Part shown: one piece after another, positions 6,735-13,928 of the stretch | How the letters are laid out: the number at the start of each line of letters is the position of its first letter | Position numbering within the stretch: the stretch's first letter is position 1 | Assembly (NCBI RefSeq): GCF_030147005.1 | Contig: NZ_JASLAW010000235.1 | Span: 1 to 20,971, forward strand | DNA length: 20,971 bases | DNA from: Pseudomonas sp. | GTDB lineage: Bacteria; Pseudomonadota; Gammaproteobacteria; Pseudomonadales; Pseudomonadaceae | Direction of reading: 5' to 3' | The notes under the pieces: model-generated | What the model was told of the DNA's origin: nothing | What the model saw: the letters and a program-made list of their open reading frames with translations, nothing else | Database searches by the model: none | Program-made: the position numbers and the translations under genes

Positions 6735-7865
6735 TTATACGCTCGCTGCCGCAAGCGGGACGGCGGTGACTCGCCAGTCGTCGCCAACAGCGCGCATGTC
6801 AGTGATCTTGAGTTGGGGGGCGTCTGCGAGCTTCTCAAGCGGCCAGTCCAGCAGAGGCCGCGCAGCGGAGCCGAGGAATTTGCCGGCAACAAAAATCACG
6901 TATTCGTCGACAAGGCCCTGCTGGGCAAACGCGCCGGCCAGGCTTGGGCCGGCTTCCACCAGCACTTCGTTGACGCCACGGGCGGCGAGTGCCACCAGCG
7001 CCGAACGCAGGTCGACCTGGCCCTCCACACCCGGCACCACCAGGCATTCGGGACCACGGGGGAATTGGTTCTCCGGGGTCACGCAGGTGATGACCAACGC
7101 CGGGCCGGCCTTGAAGAATGGCGCATTGAGCGGCACCCGCAGGCGGCCGTCGATCAACACGCGCAGCGGCGGGCGCGACATGGCCAGGGCGGTGGTTTGT
7201 TCATCCAGGCCCAGCTCGGCGGCGCGCACGGTCAGGCGGGCGCCGTCGGCCAGCACCGTATCGGCGCCGGTCAGCACTACGCTCGCTTCGGCGCGCAGGC
7301 GCTGTACCGCAGCGCGGGCGGCGGGGCCGGTGATCCATTGGCTTTCGCCGCTGGCCATGGCGGTGCGCCCGTCCAGGCTCATCGCCAGCTTGACCCGCAC
7401 AAACGGCAGGCCGTGCTCCATGCGCTTGAGAAAGCCAGGATTCAGCGCACGCGCTTCGGATTCCAGCACGCCGCTACGCGTCTCGACCCCGGCCTGGGCC
7501 AGGCGCTGCATGCCGCGCCCCGCCACTTCCGGGTTGGGGTCCTGCATACCGGCCACCACCCGCGCCACACCGGCGCTCACCAGCGCATCGGCGCAGGGCG
7601 GCGTGCGGCCGTGGTGGCTGCACGGCTCGAGGGTCACGTACACCGTGGCGCCACGGGCCTTGTCACCGGCGGCGCGCAAGGCGTTAGGCTCGGCATGGGG
7701 CTCGCCGGTGCGCTCATGCCAGCCTTCGCCGACAATCTGCCCATCGCGCACGATCACGCAACCAACTCGTGGATTGGGGTGGGTGGTGTACAAGCCCTTG
7801 CGCGCCAATTCGAGGGCGCGGGCCATGTAATGGGCGTCGAGTACGGCCTGCTCTGGGGAAGTCAT
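6735..7865 (-). CDS. ribD: Bifunctional diaminohydroxyphosphoribosylaminopyrimidine deaminase / 5-amino-6-ribosylamino-uracil reductase
   Basis: RibD performs the second and third steps of the pyrimidine branch: zinc-dependent deamination, then NADPH reduction of the ribose. The N-terminal cytidine-deaminase-like domain (about 1-145) shows HPNPRVGCVIV, His57-Ala-Glu59 and PCSHHGRTPPC with Cys82 and Cys91 as the remaining zinc ligands. The reductase domain (about 150-370) starts PFVRVKLAMSLDGRTA and includes SQWITG and VLVEAGPSLAGAF. At 376 residues it is full length. Its ATG at 7865 overlaps the nrdR stop by 4 bases. Confidence 0.96.
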   Translation of the reverse strand: MTSPEQAVLDAHYMARALELARKGLYTTHPNPRVGCVIVRDGQIVGEGWHERTGEPHAEPNALRAAGDKARGATVYVTLEPCSHHGRTPPCADALVSAGVARVVAGMQDPNPEVAGRGMQRLAQAGVETRSGVLESEARALNPGFLKRMEHGLPFVRVKLAMSLDGRTAMASGESQWITGPAARAAVQRLRAEASVVLTGADTVLADGARLTVRAAELGLDEQTTALAMSRPPLRVLIDGRLRVPLNAPFFKAGPALVITCVTPENQFPRGPECLVVPGVEGQVDLRSALVALAARGVNEVLVEAGPSLAGAFAQQGLVDEYVIFVAGKFLGSAARPLLDWPLEKLADAPQLKITDMRAVGDDWRVTAVPLAAASV

Positions 7866-8326
7866 TGTTTGGAAGGCTCACGCGCCAGGCGGTCGATCTC
7901 TTCGCGGAACTCATTGAGGTCCTGGAAGCGTCGATACACCGAGGCGAAACGGATATAGGCGACTTCGTCGAGCTTTTGCAGCTCGCCCATCACCAACTCG
8001 CCCACCACCAGGCTCTTGACCTCACGCTCGCCGGTCGCCCGCAACTTGTGCTTGATATGCGCCAGCGCCGCTTCCAGCCGCTCGACACTCACCGGGCGTT
8101 TTTCCAGGGCGCGCTGCATACCGGCGCGCAGTTTTTCTTCGTCGAAAGGCTGGCGGCTGCCGTCGGACTTGATCAGACGTGGCAATACCAGTTCGGCGGT
8201 TTCGAAGGTGGTGAAACGCTCACCACAGGCCAGGCATTCGCGCCGGCGACGCACTTGGTCACCCTCGGCGACCAGACGCGAGTCAATGACCTTGGTGTCG
8301 TTGGCACCGCAGAAGGGACAGTGCAT
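7862..8326 (-). CDS. nrdR: Transcriptional repressor NrdR
   Basis: NrdR senses ATP/dATP through its ATP-cone and represses ribonucleotide reductase genes. The 154-residue protein starts MHCPFCGANDTKVIDSRLV at ATG 8326. The longer open frame upstream adds residues not found in the family. The zinc ribbon uses Cys3, Cys6, Cys31 and Cys34, followed by GERFTTFE. The ATP-cone covers roughly residues 49-139, beginning VIKSDGSRQPFDEEKL-like and including YIRFASVYRRFQDLNEF. It is the first gene of the riboflavin operon on this strand, the usual nrdR-ribD linkage of gammaproteobacteria. No clear NrdR box was found in its 140-bp upstream region. Confidence 0.96.
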   Translation of the reverse strand: MHCPFCGANDTKVIDSRLVAEGDQVRRRRECLACGERFTTFETAELVLPRLIKSDGSRQPFDEEKLRAGMQRALEKRPVSVERLEAALAHIKHKLRATGEREVKSLVVGELVMGELQKLDEVAYIRFASVYRRFQDLNEFREEIDRLAREPSKQ

Positions 8327-8466
8327 GGTTGGCAGGCAACAAAAAATGGGAGGGCCATGGTAGCGCATCCCCGTCGCAAGACAAGCCATAGGCTTTACGG
8401 TATATAGGCTGGTTATTATGTTTCATATTTTTTAAGCCACGGATTTTGTCCTTTCTGGAGCCGTAT

Positions 8467-8922
8467 ATGCAGTTACGACCACTTGTTTTAGTCGCCCTGT
8501 TCAGTTTTCTGGTCGCCTGCAGCAGCGAAGCCCCCAAGCCTGCCGCGCCTCAGCCAACCCCGGCACAAGAGAAAAAGGTCCCTGGGATTGAAGAACCCGG
8601 CCCCCTGCCCGCCTACCAGCGAGAGATCAGCGGCAACCTGACCAACGTGCCGGCCGGCGCCGAAGTCGAGATGGCGCTGTTGGTGATCGACGATCGCTCG
8701 CGCCCGCAACAACTGCTCGCCAGCAGCGTGCTGACCGGTAACGGCAAGCCCGTGGCCTTCCGCCTGCGCTTTAACCCGGAAGCCTTCCCGGCCGGGGCGC
8801 GGGTTGAGTTGCGCGGTCGCGCCAGTCAGTCCGGCCAGTTAATCCTGCACCTGCCCGCCGTGCGCATCACCCAGGCAATCACCCAGACCACCGGCCCTCT
8901 GCAACTCGTCAAGGCGCCATGA
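8467..8922 (+). CDS. YbaY-family lipoprotein
   Basis: A 151-residue predicted lipoprotein. The N-terminus MQLRPLVLVALFSFLVAC ends in an LVAC lipobox with Cys18 as the lipidation site. It is followed by a Pro/Ala-rich linker and a beta-rich domain (REISGNLTNVPAGAEVEMAL to VRITQAITQTTGP). This arrangement fits the YbaY/YscW-like family of outer-membrane-associated small lipoproteins, whose biochemical role is poorly known. The start is fixed by CTGGAG six bases before ATG 8467. It is divergent from nrdR. Its stop overlaps the methyltransferase start (ATGA), indicating coupled translation. Confidence 0.82.
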   Translation: MQLRPLVLVALFSFLVACSSEAPKPAAPQPTPAQEKKVPGIEEPGPLPAYQREISGNLTNVPAGAEVEMALLVIDDRSRPQQLLASSVLTGNGKPVAFRLRFNPEAFPAGARVELRGRASQSGQLILHLPAVRITQAITQTTGPLQLVKAP

Positions 8923-9572
8923 CACCACCGCTGCACCTGCAACGCGCCCTGAGCGAGTTGATCGGCGATGCACAACTTGTGCCCTGCCCGCTGCCGGGCA
9001 CTGAGCTGTCGTTATGGCTGCTCGACGCCGGCAACATGGACCGCGCCTTCAGCCAGGAAGAAACCCGGCGCATTCTGCATGAGCCGCCCTATTGGAGCTT
9101 CTGCTGGGCCAGTGGCCTGGCGCTGGCGCGCTATCTGGCGGCGAACCCCGCGTGGGTGGCGGGCAAGCGTGTGCTGGATTTCGGCGCCGGCTCCGGCGTG
9201 GCCGCGATTGCCGCGGTAAAAGCAGGCGCGCTGGAAGTGGTGGCCTGTGACCTGGACCCACTGGCGTTGGCGGCTTGCCGGGCGAATGCTGAACTCAACG
9301 AAGTGGAATTGGGTTATTCGGCAGACTTCTTCGCCGAAGCCGACCGCTTCGACTTGATCCTGGTGGCCGACGTGCTTTACGACCGCGCCAACCTGCCGCT
9401 GCTGGATCAATTTCTGACCCGTGGCCGCGAAGCGCTGGTGGCCGATTCAAGGGTGCGCGACTTCCAGCATCCGAATTATCGGCGGCTGGAAATTCTTGAT
9501 GCGCTGACCCTGCCGGACCTGGCCGAGCCTTGGGAGTTTCGCAAGGTGAGCCTGTACCATTCGCGGCGATAA
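8919..9572 (+). CDS. Class I SAM-dependent methyltransferase, PrmA/ETFB-lysine type
   Basis: A 217-residue cytoplasmic methyltransferase. The SAM-binding motif I is VLDFGAGSGVAAIAA (about 86-100). Motif II has the acidic VACDLDP (Asp111 contacting the SAM ribose), and LILVADVLYD is the post-II block. The segment PPYWSFCWASGLALARYL before motif I resembles the PWAF.W.sG region of Nnt1/ETFB-lysine and L11-type protein methyltransferases, so a protein-lysine substrate is plausible but not shown. The start overlaps the upstream lipoprotein gene by 4 bases. The substrate remains unknown. Confidence 0.85.
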   Translation: MTPPLHLQRALSELIGDAQLVPCPLPGTELSLWLLDAGNMDRAFSQEETRRILHEPPYWSFCWASGLALARYLAANPAWVAGKRVLDFGAGSGVAAIAAVKAGALEVVACDLDPLALAACRANAELNEVELGYSADFFAEADRFDLILVADVLYDRANLPLLDQFLTRGREALVADSRVRDFQHPNYRRLEILDALTLPDLAEPWEFRKVSLYHSRR

Positions 9573-9594
9573 CCGTCCACGTTACAAATTTCCG

Positions 9595-9802
9595 GCAGCG
9601 CCTGCTCGCAACGCTCTCCGGCAAAAACGAATGTTCGCGGTTCTTTGCATGCTCAATCATCTGATGCGCCAAGTGAGTCCACACACTCGCTGGGGCCACA
9701 GCTTGCATTTGCTTATCCGCAAATCCCGAGGTCAGTCTCAAAGCAATGGGTTTTCCTCAGGACTGGTACCTCGATCCGTTTTGGCATGCGTCTGAACACT
9801 AA
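9595..9802 (+). pseudogene. 3' remnant of an Abi_2 (AbiD/AbiF-type) abortive-infection gene
   Basis: In the frame of 9631, codons up to 9720 read RMFAVLCMLNHLMRQVSPHT followed by RWGHSLHLLIR. From 9722, one frame over, they read NPEVSLKAMGFPQDWYLDPF and then WHASEH with a stop at 9800-9802. Joined, this matches the C-terminal pattern I know from Abi_2 (PF07751) proteins: a helical ..LxxLxxLLRxIsPxxxW..rL..LL segment, then a final MGFPxxWxxxPFW. Intact members have roughly 300 residues, so only about the last 65 remain. The remnant is frameshifted near 9718-9723 and has no start or ribosome site. It lies in the 304-bp gap between the methyltransferase and cnoX genes. Recognition is by eye and memory; no profile search was run. 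Confidence 0.6.
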
Positions 9803-9876
9803 TTCCCACGCGGCTTCCGATAGCCGGCGCCAGCCCTTATAGTTGCCCCCATTTCCCGCTTTATTCGAGACGCCCC

Positions 9877-10749
9877 ATGAGTGAGCCAACGCCGTACATC
9901 TTCGACGTCACCACCGCCAACTTCGAGCAGGCGGTGATTCAGAATTCTTTCGAAAAACCTGTGCTGGTGGATTTCTGGGCCGAGTGGTGCGCGCCGTGCA
10001 AGGCGCTGATGCCGATGCTGGCGCAGATTGCCGAGAGTTATCGCGGCGAATTGCTGCTGGCCAAGGTCGATTGCGAAGCCGAGCAGGACATCGTGGCGCG
10101 TTTCGGCATTCAAAGCCTGCCCACGGTGGTGCTGTTCAAGGACGGTCAGCCGGTGGATGGGTTTGCCGGGGCGCAGCCGGAGTCGGCGGTGCGGGCGATG
10201 CTCGAGCCCCATGTGCAGATGCCGCCGCCAGCTGCGGCAGACCCGCTGGAGCAGGCGCAAGGGTTGTTTGCCGAGGGCCGCATCAGCGATGCCGAAGCCG
10301 TGCTGGTCGCGCTGCTTGGCGAAGACAACACCAACGCCGCCGCGCTGATCCTGTACGCACGCTGCCTGGCCGAGCGCGGTGAACTGGGTGAAGCCCAGGC
10401 CGTGCTGGATGCAGTGAAGAGCGACGACCACAAGGCCGCCCTCGCCGGGGCCAAGGCGCAAATCACCTTTCTGCGCCAGGCTGCCGACCTGCCGGACGCC
10501 GCCGACCTGAAAAGCCGCCTGGCGCAGAACCCGCAGGATGACGAGGCCGCTTATCAGCTGAGTATTCAACAGCTGGCGCGCCAGCAATACGATGCGGCGC
10601 TGGAAGGCCTGCTCAAGCTGTTTATCCGCAATCGCAGCTACAGCGAAGGCTTGCCGCACAAGACGTTGCTGCAGGTGTTCGAGTTGCTGGGCAATGATCA
10701 ACCGCTGGTCACGGTGTACCGCCGCAAAATGTTCGCCGCGTTGTACTGA
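9877..10749 (+). CDS. cnoX: CnoX/YbbN-type thioredoxin-TPR co-chaperone
   Basis: A 290-residue cytoplasmic protein with an N-terminal thioredoxin domain (about 1-110) and a C-terminal TPR-like helical region (about 115-290). The active site is WCAPC, with Cys38 and Cys41 both present, and the cis-Pro loop is LPTVV (Pro82). The C-terminal region has repeated LAxxGxLxEAxAVLdAV-like helices and ends in the characteristic YRRKMFAALY. CnoX proteins hold oxidation-damaged substrates and pass them to GroEL/DnaK. E. coli CnoX lacks the first Cys and has no oxidoreductase activity, whereas the intact CxxC here suggests a redox-active form. It corresponds in position to PA4061. A weak TTATAG -10-like hexamer at 9837 precedes the gene. 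Confidence 0.92.
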   Translation: MSEPTPYIFDVTTANFEQAVIQNSFEKPVLVDFWAEWCAPCKALMPMLAQIAESYRGELLLAKVDCEAEQDIVARFGIQSLPTVVLFKDGQPVDGFAGAQPESAVRAMLEPHVQMPPPAAADPLEQAQGLFAEGRISDAEAVLVALLGEDNTNAAALILYARCLAERGELGEAQAVLDAVKSDDHKAALAGAKAQITFLRQAADLPDAADLKSRLAQNPQDDEAAYQLSIQQLARQQYDAALEGLLKLFIRNRSYSEGLPHKTLLQVFELLGNDQPLVTVYRRKMFAALY

Positions 10750-10760
10750 CCCTTGCCCTG

Positions 10761-10855
10761 TAGGAGCGAGCTTGCTCGCGAAAATCGTCAACGATAACGC
10801 GAACATCCTGGATGAACGCGGCACTCTCGCGTTTTCGCGAGCAGCTCGCTCCTAC
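10761..10855. repeat. REPIN-like inverted REP pair after cnoX
   Basis: The left arm starts TAGGAGCGAGCTTGCTCGCG at 10761 and continues with AAAA. The right arm (10832-10854) is its reverse complement with one base missing in the centre. About 47 bases separate the arms. This is the typical structure of Pseudomonas REP doublets mobilised by RAYT transposases. It lies between two convergent genes and may end transcription on both strands. The right arm supplies the stop codon of the minus-strand gene that follows. Confidence 0.88.
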
Positions 10856-11196
10856 AAAGAGTCAATCCAGGTGTACAGCGGCGTATCCCCGCCGCTCACA
10901 ACCTTCACTTTCGCGCTGTGACGCAGGCGCACCAACAGGCGCTTGCCCGCCGCCGCATCGCCGGCCAGGCCCTCAAGTTGATCGAGCAGTTCCAGGCCGC
11001 TGAGCTGCCCGGCGTTACGCAATACCTCCTGGGCGCTCTGCCACAGGTCCTCGTTTTGCTTGGCCGGTACCACGGTTGGCGCGCTCTGCGCCGGGGCGGC
11101 CTGCAATTGCGCGCCCAGCCGCGCCCAATCACCGTCGTCCAACTCCAGGGTCAAATCCACCGGCAGGTCGCCAACGGTTCCACGAATTCGCAACAT
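10852..11196 (-). CDS. Conserved hypothetical protein, PA4062 position
   Basis: A 114-residue soluble protein with no family that I can name. The N-terminal half starts MLRIRGTVGDLPVDLTLELD and includes DDGDWARLGAQL, suggesting a small beta-rich domain. A low-complexity Ala/Pro/Gln linker follows at about 32-48. The C-terminal half is helical (LWQSAQEVLRNAGQLSGLEL) and then ends with basic residues and GGDTPLYTWIDSL. There is no signal peptide, membrane segment or Cys pair. The start ATG at 11196 has a good ribosome site (AGGAGTAAGGA). The TAG stop at 10852-10854 lies inside the right arm of the REPIN, so the present C-terminus may have been set by that insertion. It is divergent from the zinc operon. 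Confidence 0.75.
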   Translation of the reverse strand: MLRIRGTVGDLPVDLTLELDDGDWARLGAQLQAAPAQSAPTVVPAKQNEDLWQSAQEVLRNAGQLSGLELLDQLEGLAGDAAAGKRLLVRLRHSAKVKVVSGGDTPLYTWIDSL

Positions 11197-11283
11197 CGGT
11201 CCTTACTCCTGCATTTTTCTGACGGGCATGCTCCCATGCAGCTTGCGCAACGCAAAGCGGGCGGTCAAACTCTCGGCACGATT

Positions 11284-11301
11284 GTTATAAGATCACATAA
11301 C
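11284..11301 (+). promoter_or_regulatory. Candidate Zur box
   Basis: GTTATAAGATCACATAAC is an imperfect palindrome of 18 bases: GTTAT and ATAAC arms around a GATC centre. It resembles the gammaproteobacterial Zur operator (GTTATAnnATAAC core). It sits 27 bases before the start of the His-rich protein gene, where a repressor would cover the promoter. The adjacent operon is of the zinc-starvation type, which supports the call. Confidence 0.7.
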
Positions 11302-11327
11302 AAAACTGTCATCTCTGGAGTCCTGTC

Positions 11328-11933
11328 ATGCGCCGTCTGCTGCTTGCTTTGCCGTTTGCCCTGCTGCCACTGGCTGTCGCCCATGCCCATGAAGATCACG
11401 ACCATGAGCATGGCAGCCTCGGCGCTCACGAACACGGTGTGGGTCGTCTCAATGCGGTGCTGGACGGCCAGAGCCTGGAGCTTGAGCTGGACAGCCCGGC
11501 GATGAACCTGGTGGGTTTCGAACACGCAGCGACCAGCGCCGCCGACAAAGCCAAAGTCGCCGCAGCGCGCAAACAGTTGGAAGCTCCGCTGGCGCTGTTC
11601 AACCTGCCCAAGGCCGCCGGTTGCGTCGTCAGCGCCCAGGAACTCAACAGCCCGCTGTTCGGTGACAAGCCGGAAGCCGATCACGATGACGACGACGATG
11701 CCCACGCCACCGACGGCAAAGGCGCCGCCGCTCATGAGCATCATCATGACCACAGCGAAATCCACGCCCACTACCAGTTCACCTGCGCCACGCCGACTGC
11801 GCTGAGTAACCTGGACCTGACCCAGGTGTTCAAGTCCTTCCCCGCCACCCAGAAAATTCAGGTACAACTGATCGGCCCGAGCGGCCAGCAAGGTGTTGAA
11901 GCGACCGCCACTGCAGCCACCCTGAAATTCTGA
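11328..11933 (+). CDS. zrgA: His-rich periplasmic zinc-binding protein, DUF2796/ZrgA type
   Basis: A 201-residue exported protein. The signal peptide covers about residues 1-20 (MRRLLLALPFALLPLAVAHA). The mature end starts directly with a metal-binding cluster, HEDHDHEHG, and then AHEHGVGRLNAVLDG. A second His/Asp-rich loop at about 119-148 contains a run of Asp and then HEHHHDHSEIHAHY. Two Cys (99 and 153) may form a disulfide. This pattern is DUF2796, represented by Vibrio ZrgA and by PA4063 of P. aeruginosa, whose cluster responds to zinc starvation. I infer that it captures zinc in the periplasm for the downstream ABC proteins. GGAG lies 7 bases before ATG 11328, and a Zur-like box lies just upstream. 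Confidence 0.82.
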   Translation: MRRLLLALPFALLPLAVAHAHEDHDHEHGSLGAHEHGVGRLNAVLDGQSLELELDSPAMNLVGFEHAATSAADKAKVAAARKQLEAPLALFNLPKAAGCVVSAQELNSPLFGDKPEADHDDDDDAHATDGKGAAAHEHHHDHSEIHAHYQFTCATPTALSNLDLTQVFKSFPATQKIQVQLIGPSGQQGVEATATAATLKF

Positions 11934-11939
11934 GTTCAC

Positions 11940-12650
11940 ATGACCCACGCATTAATCGAACTGTCCGACCTGGGCTTCAACTGGCCCGGTCACCCACAGT
12001 TGCTGGACATCCCCGCGTTCCGCCTGGAGCCGGGGGAAACCCTGTTCCTCAAGGGCCCGAGCGGCAGTGGCAAAACCACCTTGCTCGGCTTGCTCGGCGG
12101 TGTGCAGAAACCCAGCCGAGGCAGCATTCGCCTGCTCGGCCAGGAGCTGACCGAACTCTCGGCCGGCGCCCGTGACCGTTTTCGCGTGGACCACACCGGC
12201 TATATCTTCCAGCAGTTCAACCTGCTGCCGTTTTTGTCGGTGCGCGAAAACGTCGAGCTGCCTTGCCACTTCTCCAAACTGCGCGCACAGCGGGCGGCCC
12301 AACGCCACGGCAGTGTCGACCAGGCCGCAGCCACGTTGCTTGCACACCTGGGTTTGAAAGACCCTGACTTGCTCGAGCGCCGCGCCGACTCGCTGTCCAT
12401 CGGCCAGCAACAACGGGTGGCCGCCGCCCGTGCGCTGATCGGCCAACCGGAACTGGTTATCGCCGACGAGCCCACCTCGGCCCTCGACTACGACGCCCGC
12501 GAAGCATTCATCCAGCTGCTGTTCGCCGAATGCCGCGAAGCGGGCGCCAGCCTGTTGTTTGTCAGCCACGACCAAAGCCTGGCCCCGCTGTTCGACCGCA
12601 ACCTGTCGCTGGCCGAACTCAATCGCGCCGCCGCGCCCGCAGAGGTTTGA
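11940..12650 (+). CDS. ABC transporter ATP-binding protein of the zinc operon (PA4064-like)
   Basis: A 236-residue ATPase of the LolD/MacB class. Walker A is GPSGSGKTT (39-47), the Q-loop is FQQFNLLP (about 90-97), the signature is LSIGQQQR (152-159), Walker B is LVIADEP (172-178) and the switch His is in SHD (His210). The canonical LSGGQ Gly is replaced by Ile (LSIGQ), otherwise all motifs are intact. It starts 6 bases after the His-rich protein gene and ends one base before the permease gene. It should energise the FtsX-like permease. MacB/LolD-class pairs often work as mechanotransducers rather than importers, so the direction and nature of transport are open. Confidence 0.9.
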   Translation: MTHALIELSDLGFNWPGHPQLLDIPAFRLEPGETLFLKGPSGSGKTTLLGLLGGVQKPSRGSIRLLGQELTELSAGARDRFRVDHTGYIFQQFNLLPFLSVRENVELPCHFSKLRAQRAAQRHGSVDQAAATLLAHLGLKDPDLLERRADSLSIGQQQRVAAARALIGQPELVIADEPTSALDYDAREAFIQLLFAECREAGASLLFVSHDQSLAPLFDRNLSLAELNRAAAPAEV

Positions 12651-12651
12651 G

Positions 12652-13917
12652 ATGTATCTGTTTCGTCTGGCCATGGCCAGCCTGGCCAACCGCCGCTTTA
12701 CCGCGATCCTCACCGCCTTCGCCATTGCGCTTTCCGTCTGCTTGCTGCTCGCGGTGGAGCGCGTGCGCGTTGAAGCGCGCAACAGCTTCGCCAGCACCAT
12801 CAGCGGCACGGACCTGATCGTCGGTGCACGCTCCGGCTCGGTAAACCTGCTGCTGTACTCGGTGTTCCGCATCGGCAACGCCACCAATAACATCCGCTGG
12901 GACAGCTTTGAGCACTTCGCCGCCAGCCCCCAGGTGAAATGGGCGATCCCGATTTCCCTCGGCGACTCCCATCGCGGGTACCGGGTGATGGGCACCAACG
13001 AATCCTACTTCGAGCATTACCAGTACGGTCGCAAACAAAACCTTGAATTGGCCAGCGGCCGCGCGTTCGCCACCGATCCGTTCGAGGTGGTACTCGGTGC
13101 CGAAGTCGCCGAGGCCCTGCACTACAAGCTCGGCGACAAGCTGGTGCTGGCCCATGGCGTGGCGGTGGTCAGCCTGGTCAAGCACGATGACAAGCCGTTC
13201 ACCGTGGTCGGCATCCTCAAGCGCACCGGTACGCCGGTGGACCGTACGCTGCATATCAGCCTCGGCGGCATGGAGGCGATCCACATCGACTGGCACAACG
13301 GCGTGCCGGCCCAGGGCAAAGGCCGTATCAGCGCCGATCAGGCGCGCAACATGGACCTCACTCCGCAAGCCATCACCGCATTCATGCTCGGTTTGAACAA
13401 CAAGATTTCCACCTTCGCGCTGCAACGGGAAATCAATGAATTCCGTGGCGAGCCGATGCTGGCGATTCTGCCGGGCGTGGCGCTGCAAGAGCTGTGGAGC
13501 ATGATGGGCACGGCCGAAAAAGCCTTGTTCGTGATCTCGTTGTTCGTCGTGCTGACCGGTCTGATCGGCATGCTCACGGCGATCCTCACCAGCCTCAACG
13601 AACGCCGCCGCGAAATGGCGATCCTGCGCTCGGTGGGCGCCCGGCCGTGGCATATCGCAACGCTGCTGATCTTCGAGGCCTTCGCGCTGGCCCTGTCCGG
13701 CGTGGTGGCAGGTCTGGGTTTGCTGTACCTGTGCATTGGCGCATCGCGCGGCTATCTGCAGGCCAACTACGGCCTGGACTTGCCGATGGCATGGCCGAGC
13801 GAATATGAATGGTCGTTGCTCGCCGGTATCCTGGCCGCGGCGCTATTGATGGGCAGCGTGCCCGCATGGCGTGCCTATCGCCAGTCGTTGGCTGATGGCC
13901 TGTCCATTCGTTTATGA
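12652..13917 (+). CDS. FtsX/MacB-type ABC permease of the zinc operon (PA4065-like)
   Basis: A 421-residue inner-membrane protein. One N-terminal helix (about 17-35, FTAILTAFAIALSVCLLLAV) is followed by a periplasmic MacB_PCD-like domain (about 36-285). Three C-terminal helices (about 289-312, 338-364 and 387-405) form the FtsX domain, with LTSLNERRREMAILRSVGARP between the first two as the typical coupling-helix segment. ATG 12652 is one base after the ATPase stop; longer readings of the frame run back into that gene. With its ATPase it makes a four-helix-per-subunit type VII ABC complex, probably a homodimer. A substrate of zinc or a zinc-carrying protein is inferred from the operon. Confidence 0.88.
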   Translation: MYLFRLAMASLANRRFTAILTAFAIALSVCLLLAVERVRVEARNSFASTISGTDLIVGARSGSVNLLLYSVFRIGNATNNIRWDSFEHFAASPQVKWAIPISLGDSHRGYRVMGTNESYFEHYQYGRKQNLELASGRAFATDPFEVVLGAEVAEALHYKLGDKLVLAHGVAVVSLVKHDDKPFTVVGILKRTGTPVDRTLHISLGGMEAIHIDWHNGVPAQGKGRISADQARNMDLTPQAITAFMLGLNNKISTFALQREINEFRGEPMLAILPGVALQELWSMMGTAEKALFVISLFVVLTGLIGMLTAILTSLNERRREMAILRSVGARPWHIATLLIFEAFALALSGVVAGLGLLYLCIGASRGYLQANYGLDLPMAWPSEYEWSLLAGILAAALLMGSVPAWRAYRQSLADGLSIRL

Positions 13918-13928
13918 GGAAGGTGTCG

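Noticed and set aside
5249..6769. Long plus-strand open frame of 506 codons opposite ribBA and ribE
   Set aside because: It is antisense to two well-supported genes, has His/Gln/Gly-rich composition typical of GC-rich shadow frames, and lacks a ribosome site or recognisable domain.
8390..8466. Promoters in the nrdR / lipoprotein divergent region (TATATA and TATTAT hexamers)
   Set aside because: The -10-like hexamers lack acceptable -35 partners at 16-18 bases, so no promoter is called, although one must lie here for each direction.
9295..9741. Minus-strand open frame of 148 codons over the methyltransferase end and the gap
   Set aside because: Most of it is antisense to the methyltransferase. 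The plus-strand Abi_2-like reading explains the gap better.
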